Counted from the stretch's first letter, positions 37,067 to 46,626 are shown. The stretch: 64,000 nucleotides of DNA from an uncultured Prevotella sp. (GCA_947302435.1 CAMYVQ010000005.1:1-64000); one strand, 5' to 3'. Notes: a model not told the origin generated them from the letters alone. Program-made: numbers and translations.

Positions 37067-38346
37067 TGAACATCATCAAATATCCACCAAGAAGTGAGTG
37101 GGCGCAGATTACGGAACGTCCCCGTCTCGACGTCTCACAGTTGAATGCCATGGTGGCTTCTGTTCTGGCCGACGTAAAGGAACGCGGCGATGAAGCCGTC
37201 AAAATGTACGAAGAGAAATTCGACCATGCCAGTCTCGACACGCTGGCAGTAAGTGAGGCGGAAATGACGGAGGCCGAAGGACTGGTGAGTGAAGAGCTGA
37301 CTCAGGCCATCCGACTGGCTCACTACAACATCCGTAAGTTCCACGAATCGCAATGCTTCCATGGTGAAAAAGTGGAGACGGGTCCCGGCATTACCTGTTG
37401 GCAGAAGAGTGTGGCCATCGAGCGTGTAGGACTTTACATCCCCGGAGGCACTGCCCCACTCTTTTCCACAGTGCTCATGCTGGCCACCCCGGCCAAGATT
37501 GCCGGCTGCAAGGAGATTGTGCTCTGCACACCACCGAACCGCGAGGGTAAGGTGAACCCTGCCATCCTCGTAGCTGCCCGTACGGCTGGAGTCAGCAAGA
37601 TATTCAAGGCCGGCGGCGTGCAGGCCATCGGTGCCATGGCCTATGGTACTGAGTCGGTACCCAAAGTCTTCAAGATTTTCGGCCCCGGCAATCAGTATGT
37701 CATGGCAGCCAAACAACAAGTGAGCCTGCACGACGTGGCCATCGACATGCCAGCCGGACCGAGCGAAGTGTGCGTCATTGCCGACGAGACGGCAAATGCA
37801 GAGTTTGTGGCTGCCGATCTGCTGTCACAGGCTGAACACGGCATCGACTCGCAGGTGCTGCTCATCACCACATCGGACGACATGCTCTCAAAGGTGAAAA
37901 ACGAGGTTGAACGACAACTTGAACTATTGCCCCGCAAAGAGATTGCTGCCAAGACTTTAGAGAACAGCCGCCTTGTGCTTGTCAGTTCTGCCGACGAGGC
38001 CATTGAGCTTTCCAATTGCTACGCTCCCGAACATTTGATTATCCAGACCAACGACTACGACACACTCGCCGAGAAGGTGGTCAATGCAGGTAGTGTGTTC
38101 CTCGGCAAATATGCCTGTGAGAGTGCCGGTGATTACGCCAGCGGCACCAACCATACGCTACCTACTCACGGCTATGCCACAGCCTACAGCGGTGTCAACC
38201 TTGACAGCTACTGCCGTAAGATAACTTTCCAGCACCTCACTGAGCAGGGTGTCCGCCATATCGGTCACGCTGTTGAACTCATGGCTGAGGCTGAACAACT
38301 CGATGCCCACAAGCAGGCCATGACGGTAAGACTGAATTCGCTCTGA
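37066..38346 (+). CDS. hisD: histidinol dehydrogenase
   Basis: 426 aa. Zinc/NAD enzyme for the last two steps to histidine. Signatures are VERVGLYIPGG (as IERVGLYIPGGTAP), the IDMPAGPSEVCVIAD segment, DLLSQAEHGIDSQ and CAPEHL (here CYAPEHLII). An in-frame ATG at 36949 would overlap hisG by 118 bp and is not used. Translationally coupled to hisG. Confidence 0.96.
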   Translation: MNIIKYPPRSEWAQITERPRLDVSQLNAMVASVLADVKERGDEAVKMYEEKFDHASLDTLAVSEAEMTEAEGLVSEELTQAIRLAHYNIRKFHESQCFHGEKVETGPGITCWQKSVAIERVGLYIPGGTAPLFSTVLMLATPAKIAGCKEIVLCTPPNREGKVNPAILVAARTAGVSKIFKAGGVQAIGAMAYGTESVPKVFKIFGPGNQYVMAAKQQVSLHDVAIDMPAGPSEVCVIADETANAEFVAADLLSQAEHGIDSQVLLITTSDDMLSKVKNEVERQLELLPRKEIAAKTLENSRLVLVSSADEAIELSNCYAPEHLIIQTNDYDTLAEKVVNAGSVFLGKYACESAGDYASGTNHTLPTHGYATAYSGVNLDSYCRKITFQHLTEQGVRHIGHAVELMAEAEQLDAHKQAMTVRLNSL

Positions 38347-38455
38347 AAAAACGAATACTTTTTTGGCAAGAATAAAACAAATAATCTGTCTATTTATGTC
38401 GTTTTTTGCGGAAATAAACGTAAATTTGCAGTCGAAACAGTATTAATGAGCATAA

Positions 38456-39493
38456 ATGAAACCACTTCAAGAACTGACACGTCCCAATATCTGGACACTG
38501 GCTCCTTACAGTAGTGCGCGTAATGAATATGCCGGCAAAGCGGCACATGTGTTCCTCGATGCCAACGAGAACCCTTATAACACTCCACTGAACCGATACC
38601 CTGACCCTCTTCAGGAAGAGCTGAAAAAAGAGCTGTCCCAACTGAAGGGTGTGCCTGCGGAATGCATTTTCCTTGGCAACGGCAGCGACGAAGCCATCGA
38701 CCTACCCTATCGCTGCTTCTGCCGTCCGGGCAAGGACAACGTAGTGGCCATCGAACCCACCTACGGCATGTATCGTGTGTGTGCTGACATCAACGATATC
38801 GAGTATCGTCCAGTGTTATTGGATGAAAATTTCCAAATGAATGCGGAAAAGCTGTTGAACGCCTGCAACACACATACGAAGATCATCTGGCTCTGCTCAC
38901 CCAACAACCCCACGGGCAATAACCTTGACCGCAACGAGATGCTGAAGGTCATCAATCAGTTCCAAGGCATCGTCGTCGTCGACGAAGCCTATTGCGACTT
39001 CTCCCGTCAGAAACCCATACGCCTTGAACTGGAAAAACATCCTAATGTCATTATATTGAACACGATGAGCAAGGCATGGGGCTGCGCTGCCATCCGCTTG
39101 GGCATGGCCTTTGCCTCAAAGGAGATTATCGCCCTGTTCAATAAGGTGAAATACCCCTACAACGTGAACCTGTTGACTCAACAGAAAGCACTGGAAATGC
39201 TCAAAGACAGGTATGACATAGAGAAATGGGTGAACATTCTGTTGCTTGAACGTACAAGACTTATGGAGGCCTTCCGGCTACTCCCCATCTGCAAAGAAGT
39301 CTTTCCCAGCGATGCCAACTTTTTCCTGGCCCGCATGACGGATGCACAAGCCATCTATGAATATCTGGTAGACAAAGGCATCATCATACGCAACCGCACC
39401 CACATACAGCTCTGCAAGGATTGTCTTCGCATCACAATCGGCACACGAGGCGAGAACAGCGAACTGATGGCCGCACTGCGCCAATATAATTAA
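38456..39493 (+). CDS. hisC: histidinol-phosphate aminotransferase
   Basis: 345 aa. PLP aminotransferase (fold type I) with [12 protein letters not shown], the cofactor-binding Asp/Tyr in [10 protein letters not shown] and the Schiff-base Lys in [19 protein letters not shown]. It follows hisD after 109 bp, a gap with a -7-like TAAATTTG (38421-38428), so it may also have its own promoter. hisB does not follow. Confidence 0.95.
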   Translation: MKPLQELTRPNIWTLAPYSSARNEYAGKAAHVFLDANENPYNTPLNRYPDPLQEELKKELSQLKGVPAECIFLGNGSDEAIDLPYRCFCRPGKDNVVAIEPTYGMYRVCADINDIEYRPVLLDENFQMNAEKLLNACNTHTKIIWLCSPNNPTGNNLDRNEMLKVINQFQGIVVVDEAYCDFSRQKPIRLELEKHPNVIILNTMSKAWGCAAIRLGMAFASKEIIALFNKVKYPYNVNLLTQQKALEMLKDRYDIEKWVNILLLERTRLMEAFRLLPICKEVFPSDANFFLARMTDAQAIYEYLVDKGIIIRNRTHIQLCKDCLRITIGTRGENSELMAALRQYN

Positions 39494-39530
39494 TCATTGG
39501 TTGAAAAAGAAAGACTATTCATTGAAATAA

Positions 39531-39562
39531 TTTGCGGATGTCTTTCTTTTTCCATACCTTTG
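39531..39562 (+). promoter_or_regulatory. strong consensus promoter of the VTC operon
   Basis: TTTG (39531-39534), 20 bp, TACCTTTG (39555-39562), 24 bp before the ATG. One of the best matches in the window. It separates this operon from hisC and rules out the upstream frame that starts at 39497. Confidence 0.7.
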
Positions 39563-39586
39563 CCTAAAACTAATTTACTACACTAC

Positions 39587-40342
39587 ATGCCTTTAGAAGA
39601 AATCATACAGTCGTTCGACCCCATCACGCTTGCCGAAATGAAAAGCGTGAAACTGATGAACCGTACTGACACAAAGTTTGTCACCACAAGACCCATGTTG
39701 GAGAAACTATTGATGATGGCACAGGGTGACTACTATGCGCAGGAGATTGGCGGCGAGCGCAACATGCTCTACGACACCACCTATTTCGACACGCGCTCCT
39801 ACGGTATGTACTACGAACATCAGGCCGGGCACACCAATCGCCAGAAAATCCGGTTCCGCACCTACGTCAGTTCGAACCTCCAGTTCATGGAAATCAAGAC
39901 GAAGAACAACCACGGACGCACGAAGAAGAAGCGCATAGAGGTGAACGACATGAACCTTCACGACGAAGCCAAACGACTGTTCATCGACCAGCACCTGCAC
40001 TTCGGAGTGGACGACCTGATTCCCCACATGCACAACTACTTTCACCGCATCACCTTAGTAAACCGCGCAAAGACCGAACGGCTGACTATCGACACGGCAC
40101 TGGAATTCAACAACATGGTGACTGACACCCACCGTGAGATGGACCATCTGGTCATCATCGAACTGAAGCGCGACGGACTGGTCTATTCGCCTGTGCTCGA
40201 AATGCTGCGAAAGTTGCGCATACATCCCCACGGCTTTAGCAAATACTGCATGGGAGCAGCCATGACCAACAACAACTTGCTGGTGAACCGTTTCAAACCG
40301 AAGCTTCGTGATGTGGAGAAAATATTGAAAAATGACAATTAA
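39587..40342 (+). CDS. VTC-domain (polyphosphate polymerase-like) protein
   Basis: 251 aa. The whole protein is a VTC domain, a triphosphate-tunnel fold. Its lining of basic and acidic residues can be seen: NRTDTKF (K30), YFDTRSYGMYY, RQKIRFRTY (R85-R91), FMEIKTKN (E102, K104), RTKKKR, IDTALEF, IIELKRDG and HGFSKYCMGA. In yeast VTC4 and bacterial relatives this fold makes polyphosphate from ATP; that activity here is inferred. No membrane segment, so it probably docks on the DUF4956 membrane protein encoded 20 bp later. Confidence 0.88.
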   Translation: MPLEEIIQSFDPITLAEMKSVKLMNRTDTKFVTTRPMLEKLLMMAQGDYYAQEIGGERNMLYDTTYFDTRSYGMYYEHQAGHTNRQKIRFRTYVSSNLQFMEIKTKNNHGRTKKKRIEVNDMNLHDEAKRLFIDQHLHFGVDDLIPHMHNYFHRITLVNRAKTERLTIDTALEFNNMVTDTHREMDHLVIIELKRDGLVYSPVLEMLRKLRIHPHGFSKYCMGAAMTNNNLLVNRFKPKLRDVEKILKNDN

Positions 40343-40362
40343 AAATTTAAATTATAATAATC

Positions 40363-41007
40363 ATGGATTTAACGAATCTGTTTTCAGCTGAGTTTAGCGC
40401 TACGCTACTGAGATTCCTCACCTGTATCATCGTGAACTGGGGAATCATCCACTTCCTCTACTATCGCAAGAGTCACCGCAACGACTTCTACTTCACCTTC
40501 ATGCTGATGACTGTAGCCATCTTCTTCCTCGTCTATTTCATGATGGGCATGGAGCGAGGCAAAGCCACCATGGGCGTGGGTTTAGGTCTGTTCGGCATTT
40601 TCAGCATCATGCGCTACCGCACCGATGCCATGCCTGTACGCGAGATGACTTATCTGTTCCTCATCGTCTGCCTGTCGGTGGTTCACGCCATGGCCGAAGA
40701 CTTCGGCGAACTGGCTGTGGTCGACGTTCTCACCGTGGGATCCATCATCCTGTGCGAGATACGTTCCAAGGCACATGCCACCAAGCTCATACAGTATGAC
40801 CGCGTGGAGCTAATCAAGCCCGAAAAGCGCGAGGAGCTGATTGCCGACTTGGAAGCACGAACTGGCCTGAAGATTATCAAAATCGATGTGGGCGGCATTG
40901 ACTTCCTGAAAGACTCTGTTGTGCTGCGTGTCACATACGATGCAGAAGCCGGCAACGATGTAAACAACGTCTTCACCGTAAGAAAATCACAATGGAGAGA
41001 GGTATGA
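40363..41007 (+). CDS. DUF4956 membrane protein
   Basis: 214 aa. Several membrane segments in the first half (about 15-32, 42-62, 68-82 and 93-110; RYRTDAMPVREMTYLFLIV near the middle) and a soluble C-terminal domain (about 130-214, VELIKPEKREELIADLEART). DUF4956 proteins accompany VTC proteins in many bacteria, so it is the likely membrane partner of the polymerase. Activity unknown. Its stop overlaps the next start (ATGA). Confidence 0.85.
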   Translation: MDLTNLFSAEFSATLLRFLTCIIVNWGIIHFLYYRKSHRNDFYFTFMLMTVAIFFLVYFMMGMERGKATMGVGLGLFGIFSIMRYRTDAMPVREMTYLFLIVCLSVVHAMAEDFGELAVVDVLTVGSIILCEIRSKAHATKLIQYDRVELIKPEKREELIADLEARTGLKIIKIDVGGIDFLKDSVVLRVTYDAEAGNDVNNVFTVRKSQWREV

Positions 41008-41765
41008 AAAAGATTCTTGCTTTTTTCTGCTTTACCCTTCTACCTTTGGCACTATCTGCCCAAAAGGACGACTTCGGCCTATGGTATGAGTTGGGAGCAG
41101 AGAAAAAACTATCACAGAAATGGAATGTGGGTGCAGAGCTTGAATTCCGCACCCGCAACAACAGCCGCACAGCCGACCGATTGAGTGCCGGTGTGAATGC
41201 AGAGTATAAGATCATAAAAGGTCTGAAACTCTCTGCCGGATACAACCTGCTTTACGACAACAATCCTGAAGAGCTGACCTTCAACAGTAGTGGGGATCCG
41301 AAGAAATGGACACCAAGCTATTGGGGCATACGCCATCGCCTGAACCTGAGTCTGTCGGGCAGTATCGCATGGAACCGCTTCACTTTCTCGCTCCGTGAAC
41401 GCTGGCAGTACACCTATCGTCCGTCGGTGGCCGACAAGAAATATAAGTTTACCTACGATGAAGAAGATTGCCTTTCGGGTTACGCCCTACAGTCGGTTTC
41501 GTCCAAGGGCAAGCACGTGTGGCGCAACCGTCTGGGCATCGACTATGACATACCACATTGTAAATTCGATCCCTTTGCCAACGTCGAGATGTTTGTCGAC
41601 AAGACGGGAATCCAGAAGATGCGTTACCAAGTCGGCCTTGACTACAAGCTGATGAAGAAACATACCTTCTCATTGACCTATCGTTTTCAGAACGTGAACA
41701 ACGATGATGACGACAACGAAGTGAATAGTCATCTGCTGGGACTCAGTTACAAATATAAATTCTAA
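41004..41765 (+). CDS. DUF2490-type outer-membrane beta-barrel protein
   Basis: 253 aa from the ATG at 41004 that overlaps the previous stop; an ATG four codons earlier is also open. Signal peptide about 1-18 (ending LSAQ), then regular amphipathic strands (KLSQKWNVGAELEFRTRNN, SLTYRFQNVNN) and a C-terminal Phe (LSYKYKF). This is the pattern of an outer-membrane barrel of about 10-12 strands. A channel or anchor for the operon's product is inferred. Confidence 0.8.
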   Translation: MKKILAFFCFTLLPLALSAQKDDFGLWYELGAEKKLSQKWNVGAELEFRTRNNSRTADRLSAGVNAEYKIIKGLKLSAGYNLLYDNNPEELTFNSSGDPKKWTPSYWGIRHRLNLSLSGSIAWNRFTFSLRERWQYTYRPSVADKKYKFTYDEEDCLSGYALQSVSSKGKHVWRNRLGIDYDIPHCKFDPFANVEMFVDKTGIQKMRYQVGLDYKLMKKHTFSLTYRFQNVNNDDDDNEVNSHLLGLSYKYKF

Positions 41766-41771
41766 ACATCC

Positions 41772-42959
41772 ATGAAAAAGTATCTTTTCCTACTCTTCAC
41801 GGCACTGGTTGTTGCATCGTGCTCGAAGGATGACAAATATTCGTTAGACTTTTTTACCGACACGTATGGCCCGTCATCTTCCAAATCGTCTGCCGGTTCG
41901 TCTGACACATTGCTGCTGAACATCACCTACAACGAAACTTCAGCCACATTATCGGGCAACGTCGACGGAGTGACCGTTTCTGTCAATGGCGCGGATGTGG
42001 TGGTCAATTCCCAAACAGACAAGTATCTGCTGCTCACGCTGAGCGGCACTGCCACCGATGGCTCGTTGCTTGTCTATAGCCAGAAGAAATACGGCATTGT
42101 GCTCAACGGCGTGAACCTGACCAATGCCGACGGACCTGCCATCAACAACCAGTGTGGCAAGGCGCTCAATGTGACCTGTGCGGCCAATACCACCAACACA
42201 CTCACGGATGGCGAAGCCTACGGTGAAGCTCCAGTGGATGCCAACGGTGCAAGCATCGACCAGAAAGGCGTGCTGTTCAGTGAAGGCCAAATCTATTTCG
42301 ATGGCATGGGTACGCTCACACTGAACGGCAATGCCAAGAACGGTATTGCCAGCGACGACTATATTACCATCGAAGAGGGTGTCATCAACGTGAATGTTGC
42401 AAAAACTGGTTCGAACGGAATCAAGGTGAACGACGGGTTCATCATCAACAACGGCACACTGACCATCAATGTGGAAGCTAACGGTGCCCGTGGCATCAAG
42501 AACGATTCCTATACCACCATCAACGGCGGAACCATCACCATTACCACCTCAGGCGATTGCAAATCCGAGATCGTTGACGACGTGGAAGACATCACCTCGT
42601 GTGCAGGCATCAAATGCGACAGCCTGTTCACCATGACTGACGGCACACTCACCATTACCAGCACTGGCGACGGCGGCAAAGGCATCAACTGTTCGCAAAA
42701 CATCGAAATGAGCGGCGGAACACTGACAGTCAAGACAACCGGCACCAATTTATATGCCAAGCCCAAAGGCGTGAAAAGCGACACCGAGGTTATTCTGAGC
42801 GGAGGACGATTCGAGTCAACCGTATTGAAAAGCAAAGCCTGCGAAAGCGGTGACAGAAACTGGCCAACCATTAAAGGTACGCCAAGCTATACAAACGAAG
42901 GAGAATTGGACGATGAAGAAGAAGACGCTACGAAAAAGCACGTCTTGGTGATTTTCTAA
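41772..42959 (+). CDS. carbohydrate-binding-like (DUF4353) lipoprotein with beta-helix repeats
   Basis: 395 aa. Lipoprotein signal ending VVASC (Cys about 17). The rest is a right-handed beta-helix of repeats with the form GTLTI.../GGTITITTSGD, about 10 turns from residue 150 to 360 (for example GVINVNVAKTGSNGIKVNDG). Residues 15-60 are Ser-rich. This matches the DUF4353 carbohydrate-binding family. The end is acidic. It overlaps the convergent GH25 gene by 4 bp. It may bind a surface polymer made or exported by the three genes before it. Confidence 0.82.
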   Translation: MKKYLFLLFTALVVASCSKDDKYSLDFFTDTYGPSSSKSSAGSSDTLLLNITYNETSATLSGNVDGVTVSVNGADVVVNSQTDKYLLLTLSGTATDGSLLVYSQKKYGIVLNGVNLTNADGPAINNQCGKALNVTCAANTTNTLTDGEAYGEAPVDANGASIDQKGVLFSEGQIYFDGMGTLTLNGNAKNGIASDDYITIEEGVINVNVAKTGSNGIKVNDGFIINNGTLTINVEANGARGIKNDSYTTINGGTITITTSGDCKSEIVDDVEDITSCAGIKCDSLFTMTDGTLTITSTGDGGKGINCSQNIEMSGGTLTVKTTGTNLYAKPKGVKSDTEVILSGGRFESTVLKSKACESGDRNWPTIKGTPSYTNEGELDDEEEDATKKHVLVIF

Positions 42960-43837
42960 TCTTCATCCCTATACGCCTCTACACCAATGGTCTCCTGACT
43001 ACCTATTGTCAATTGACGAAGGTCATAGTAAGAGCCATTGTAAATATTGAAATCCACAAACCCCTTGATTCCTGGCAGCCTGCCCACATCGGTATGCTGC
43101 CAGAATTTCCATGCGCCCTTATACTCTACGCGATCCACATAGTAATGCGCAATCCAATACGGGTACTCATCGAACACCGCATCTGAGAGGTATTTCATCT
43201 TAAATTTATAATAGGTGTAGATGATGGGCTTCACGCCATAGTGCTGCTCGACAATGTTGAGCCACTCTAAGACACTCTTCTTGAAGTCCTCTTCGCTCTG
43301 TGACTGGGGCTTGCCTTCCACATCGAGGACAGGAGGCAGGTCACCTTTCTGCAAATCGACATTCTCAATGAAAAAGCGTGCCTGACGGTCGGCTGGCGAA
43401 TGAATGCTATAGAAATGGTAGGCGCCACGGGTGAAACCATACTCCAGCGCTTGGGTGAAATTATCCTCAAAGTTCGGGTCAATACGGTCTGTCCCTTCTG
43501 TGGCCTTAATCATCACGAAGCGGATGGGACAACGGTCGATCATGCCCTGATTGCGCAACACCTCCCAATCGATTTTCCCCTGATAGTGGGAGATGTCTAT
43601 GCCATGAATATCATAGCCCTGTGGTGTGACAGGATCGCCAAAGAGGGCACGCCATCGAAACCCAAAAGGAGAAACGAAGAAATAATAGAACATCCATACA
43701 TAGACAACAACGACGGCAGCACCACCGAACCAAAATATCCAGCGAGGCCATTTAGGAAACATATAAGTCCTACTGCCTGATGGCTTTTTGCGCACAGGTC
43801 GTTTATGCTTTTTCTTGCCTTCTGTATGAAGTTGCAT
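42956..43837 (-). CDS. membrane-anchored glycoside hydrolase family 25 (lysozyme-like)
   Basis: 293 aa. A basic N-terminus (KKKHKRPVRKK), one membrane segment (about 33-55) and a GH25 domain from about 75: GIDISHYQGKIDWE, FVMIKATEGTDRIDPNF and the catalytic DVEGK segment (VLDVEG). GH25 enzymes cut the MurNAc-GlcNAc bond. Anchored at the inner membrane, it would act on the periplasmic wall. The 3' end overlaps that of the DUF4353 gene by 4 bp; upstream is a palindromic repeat array. Confidence 0.9.
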   Translation of the reverse strand: MQLHTEGKKKHKRPVRKKPSGSRTYMFPKWPRWIFWFGGAAVVVVYVWMFYYFFVSPFGFRWRALFGDPVTPQGYDIHGIDISHYQGKIDWEVLRNQGMIDRCPIRFVMIKATEGTDRIDPNFEDNFTQALEYGFTRGAYHFYSIHSPADRQARFFIENVDLQKGDLPPVLDVEGKPQSQSEEDFKKSVLEWLNIVEQHYGVKPIIYTYYKFKMKYLSDAVFDEYPYWIAHYYVDRVEYKGAWKFWQHTDVGRLPGIKGFVDFNIYNGSYYDLRQLTIGSQETIGVEAYRDED

Positions 43838-43854
43838 TGAGGGTAAAATAGAAC

Positions 43855-43929
43855 CATCTTACAAAGTCGTCGACTTTGTGCTACAAACTCGTCGACTTTG
43901 TGTCACAAACTCGACGACTTTGTAAGATG
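43855..43929. repeat. three-unit 22-bp palindromic tandem repeat
   Basis: Units at 43861-43882, 43883-43904 and 43905-43926, each built on the palindromic core ACAAAsTCGTCGACTTTGT. The outermost 19 bases on each side (43855-43873 and 43911-43929) are perfect inverted repeats of each other, so the whole array can fold back as one hairpin. It lies between the 3' end of pfp and the 5' end of the GH25 gene. It may stop transcription from pfp, but the tandem form is not that of a simple terminator. Confidence 0.85.
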
Positions 43930-43956
43930 ATTTGAAATAAAGAAGAATAAAGGCGT

Positions 43957-45594
43957 TTATGCCTTCTGCTCTAATGCCAAAGTTTTAGTAGGCTGGTCGC
44001 ACACTTCCGACGGTCCCCAATACTGGATAGGACCGGGATAGACGTAAGCCGTCTGGCGAGCCCACTCGTCACGATGAGCAACGAACTCCTTGAAGGGAGC
44101 ACCGTCAAGCTCAACGAGTGCCTTGCGTATAACGGGCTTCATCTGGCCGGCACGCTTCTCCATGTTCATCATCATCGTAATGGGTACACCACCTGCCTTC
44201 CACTCGTCGGCAGGAGCTGTGGTGTTCTTCACGATGGCCATGTAGCCAGTCTTACCGTTGGCAATCAACTGGGCAGCTGAAGTACCAAGAGCATAGCAGT
44301 AGTCAGCATCGAAATTAGAAGGAGCTGCACAGCGTCCCTCGTAACCAAAGAAGTGGTGCTGGGTAGCGAACTTACCCTTGAAGGTACCGGCCTTCTTCAT
44401 CTTCTCCAACTTCTGGGCCACCATCGTAGAGAGCAGTTTCTCGGTCTCGATGAGCGACACCTGTACGTTTCCGTGAGGATCACGGTCGAGGGCAAGCTGA
44501 CGGGCTACGCCAGTGGGCAGAGAGTTAAACACGGCGAGGTTCTCGTCGCTCAGGTGAGCCTTGGCGAAGTCAATCTGCTCCGTGCGGCCCATATCCTTTA
44601 CTTCGGGACGTGCCAGCACGTCGTTGAGCTGAGCGATAAGCTTCTTGATAGCAGGAATAAACTCGATGACGCCTTCGGGAATGATGACAGTACCAAAGTT
44701 ATTGCCATCGGCAGCACGTACGGCTACGGCATTGGCGATATACTCAACAATATCGTCGAGGCTCATGGCCTTGGCTTCAATCTCCTCAGAGATCAGGCAA
44801 ATGTTAGGCTGCGTCTGCAGAGCGCACTCCAGGGCGATATGAGAAGCCGAACGGCCCATCACCTTGATGAAGTGCCAGTATTTGCGGGCTGAATTACAGT
44901 CGCGCTCAATATTACCGATAAGCTCCGAGTAGGTCTTACATGCGGTATCGAAACCAAATGAGGTCTCAATCTGAGAGTTCTTCAGGTCGCCGTCAATGGT
45001 CTTAGGACAGCCGATGACCTGCACGCCGTAGTTCTTGGCAGCATAATATTCAGCCAAGACACAAGCGTTGGTGTTAGAGTCATCGCCACCGATGATGACG
45101 ATGGCCTTGATACCCAGTTCGCGGATAATCTCAAGACCCTTCTCAAACTGCTCCACCTTCTCCAGCTTGGTACGGCCAGAGCCAATCATGTCGAAGCCAC
45201 CGGTGTTGCGATACTCGTCGACAATCTCCTTGGTAAGCTCCATATAGTTATGGTCTACCAGACCGCCAGGGCCCAGAATGAAGCCATAGAGGCGGTTTGC
45301 GGGGTTCAGACGCTTGACGGCATCAAACAGGCCAGTAATAACGTTATGACCGCCAGGAGCCTGACCACCCGACAAAATAATACCGACGTTCATTGGCTCA
45401 TGCTTGACCTCATCGCCAGGGACGAACTCTACGAGCGGCATGCCGTAGGTATTGGGGAAGAGTGCCTTGATCTCCTCCTGATTGTCAACACTCTGTGTAG
45501 GAGCACCCTCCTGCACCTTCACTGCGCCCTGCAAGCCGCGTGGCAATTTGGGCTGATAGGCGGCTCTGGCCACCTGTAATGCACTTTTCAGCAT
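43957..45594 (-). CDS. pfp: pyrophosphate-fructose-6-phosphate 1-phosphotransferase
   Basis: 545 aa from the ATG at 45594; an upstream in-frame start at 45642 overlaps the promoter. It phosphorylates fructose 6-phosphate reversibly with PPi. The PPi marker GGDDSNT takes the place of the ATP-type GGDGS, and the catalytic KTIDGDL is present, as are the long-form N-terminus and [11 protein letters not shown] -7 box TAACTTTG is at 45640-45647. Using PPi saves ATP in anaerobic glycolysis and is common in this phylum. Confidence 0.94.
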   Translation of the reverse strand: MLKSALQVARAAYQPKLPRGLQGAVKVQEGAPTQSVDNQEEIKALFPNTYGMPLVEFVPGDEVKHEPMNVGIILSGGQAPGGHNVITGLFDAVKRLNPANRLYGFILGPGGLVDHNYMELTKEIVDEYRNTGGFDMIGSGRTKLEKVEQFEKGLEIIRELGIKAIVIIGGDDSNTNACVLAEYYAAKNYGVQVIGCPKTIDGDLKNSQIETSFGFDTACKTYSELIGNIERDCNSARKYWHFIKVMGRSASHIALECALQTQPNICLISEEIEAKAMSLDDIVEYIANAVAVRAADGNNFGTVIIPEGVIEFIPAIKKLIAQLNDVLARPEVKDMGRTEQIDFAKAHLSDENLAVFNSLPTGVARQLALDRDPHGNVQVSLIETEKLLSTMVAQKLEKMKKAGTFKGKFATQHHFFGYEGRCAAPSNFDADYCYALGTSAAQLIANGKTGYMAIVKNTTAPADEWKAGGVPITMMMNMEKRAGQMKPVIRKALVELDGAPFKEFVAHRDEWARQTAYVYPGPIQYWGPSEVCDQPTKTLALEQKA

Positions 45595-45639
45595 ACTTTG
45601 GATTAGATTTATAATAAATGGATTAAATAATTCGCGTCG

Positions 45640-45647
45640 CAAAGTTA
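45640..45647 (-). promoter_or_regulatory. -7 box of pfp
   Basis: TAACTTTG on the minus strand, 45 bp before the ATG. No clear -33 box at standard spacing. Confidence 0.5.
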
Positions 45648-45699
45648 CTCATTAATATTGAAAAAAGAATATAATTAAGTTTTTTTTTGAATATTGCGC

Positions 45700-45729
45700 T
45701 TGTCATCTCAGATATTTTGCTTAACTTTG
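45700..45729 (+). promoter_or_regulatory. promoter of the small conserved protein and acyltransferase
   Basis: TTG (45700-45702), 19 bp, TAACTTTG (45722-45729), 32 bp before the ATG. It rules out the upstream in-frame start at 45687. Confidence 0.6.
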
Positions 45730-45761
45730 GCAGGCAAACAATTATAATATCAAGAATCATT

Positions 45762-46031
45762 ATGGCTAACAAGAAATCACTTAAACGCGGCATCAATCTC
45801 ATTTGCGAGGAGCTGTTTACCGAATGCGTTGCCGCATCGTTGTATGGTGCCGAGAGGCATAAGGATAACGCTGAGGCATTACTGTCTTCTATCATCCGCC
45901 TACAGTCTGACTTCATCTGCCGTGTGTCGCATCCCGAACCAGGCATGCCCCCCAAGCTGTTCTACAAAACCCTGCGCCAACAATTCAGCGCACAAGTGGG
46001 CGAAATCGTAGACCATATCAACACCCTTTAA
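45762..46031 (+). CDS. small conserved Bacteroidales protein of unknown function
   Basis: 89 aa. A basic start (MANKKSLKRGINLICEELF) and three predicted helices with HPEPGMPPKLFYKTLR in the middle. I recognise the pattern from other Bacteroidales hypothetical proteins but know no function. No signal peptide or membrane segment. Alone behind a good promoter, 36 bp before the acyltransferase. Confidence 0.75.
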   Translation: MANKKSLKRGINLICEELFTECVAASLYGAERHKDNAEALLSSIIRLQSDFICRVSHPEPGMPPKLFYKTLRQQFSAQVGEIVDHINTL

Positions 46032-46067
46032 TTCACTTCCCTATCCGATTCCCTAACCAATCATATC

Positions 46068-46622
46068 ATGTGGAAGAAATTTTGTAATTGGCTCTTGTGC
46101 AAACAAATGGGGTGGAAAGTTAAAGTAACGGAAGACCACCCCGACAAATATATCATCTGTCTGGCCCCCCATACCAGCAACTGGGATTTCCTGATTGGGC
46201 AGCTATACAATCAGGCATTCGGTCTGGAATCAAACTTTCTCATGAAGAAGGAATGGTTCTTCTGGCCATTAGGCCCCATCTTCCGCAAAATGGGGGGGAT
46301 TCCCGTGTATCGTCAGAAACGCACACGAATGACCGATGCTATGGCAGAAACGGCGCGAAAAGCAGAAAAGTTCCACGTATGTATAACGCCCGAGGGAACG
46401 CGCTCGCGTGTTGAGGAATGGAAAAAAGGTTTCTACTTCATTGCACAAGGAGCCGGCATTCCCATTCTTCTCTATGGACTTGACTACGAGCGAAAGCTCA
46501 TACAATGTACCAAGACCATCATAGCAACGGGAGACATTGAGCACGACATGCGTGAAATCAAACTCTATTTCAAGGATTTTAAAGGAAAGAATCCCGAAAA
46601 CTTCACTATCGGGAAAATATAG
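46068..46622 (+). CDS. PlsC-like 1-acyl-glycerol-3-phosphate acyltransferase
   Basis: 184 aa. The acyltransferase motif HTSNWDF (the H-x4-D catalytic pair) sits near residue 35, GGIPVYRQKRTRMTDAM gives motif II, and TPEGTRSR is motif III, the phosphate-binding part. At 184 aa it is short and has no N-terminal membrane helices, so it could act peripherally on phospholipid or another acyl acceptor. It is followed after 4 bp by the amidase/golvesin gene. Confidence 0.86.
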   Translation: MWKKFCNWLLCKQMGWKVKVTEDHPDKYIICLAPHTSNWDFLIGQLYNQAFGLESNFLMKKEWFFWPLGPIFRKMGGIPVYRQKRTRMTDAMAETARKAEKFHVCITPEGTRSRVEEWKKGFYFIAQGAGIPILLYGLDYERKLIQCTKTIIATGDIEHDMREIKLYFKDFKGKNPENFTIGKI

Positions 46623-46626
46623 ACCA

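Noticed and set aside
39497..39586. N-terminal extension of the VTC protein
   Set aside because: The consensus promoter lies inside it; the extension has no VTC-like features.
43861..43926. CRISPR or origin iterons
   Set aside because: No spacers, no cas genes, no DnaA boxes, rep gene or AT-rich unwinding region seen.
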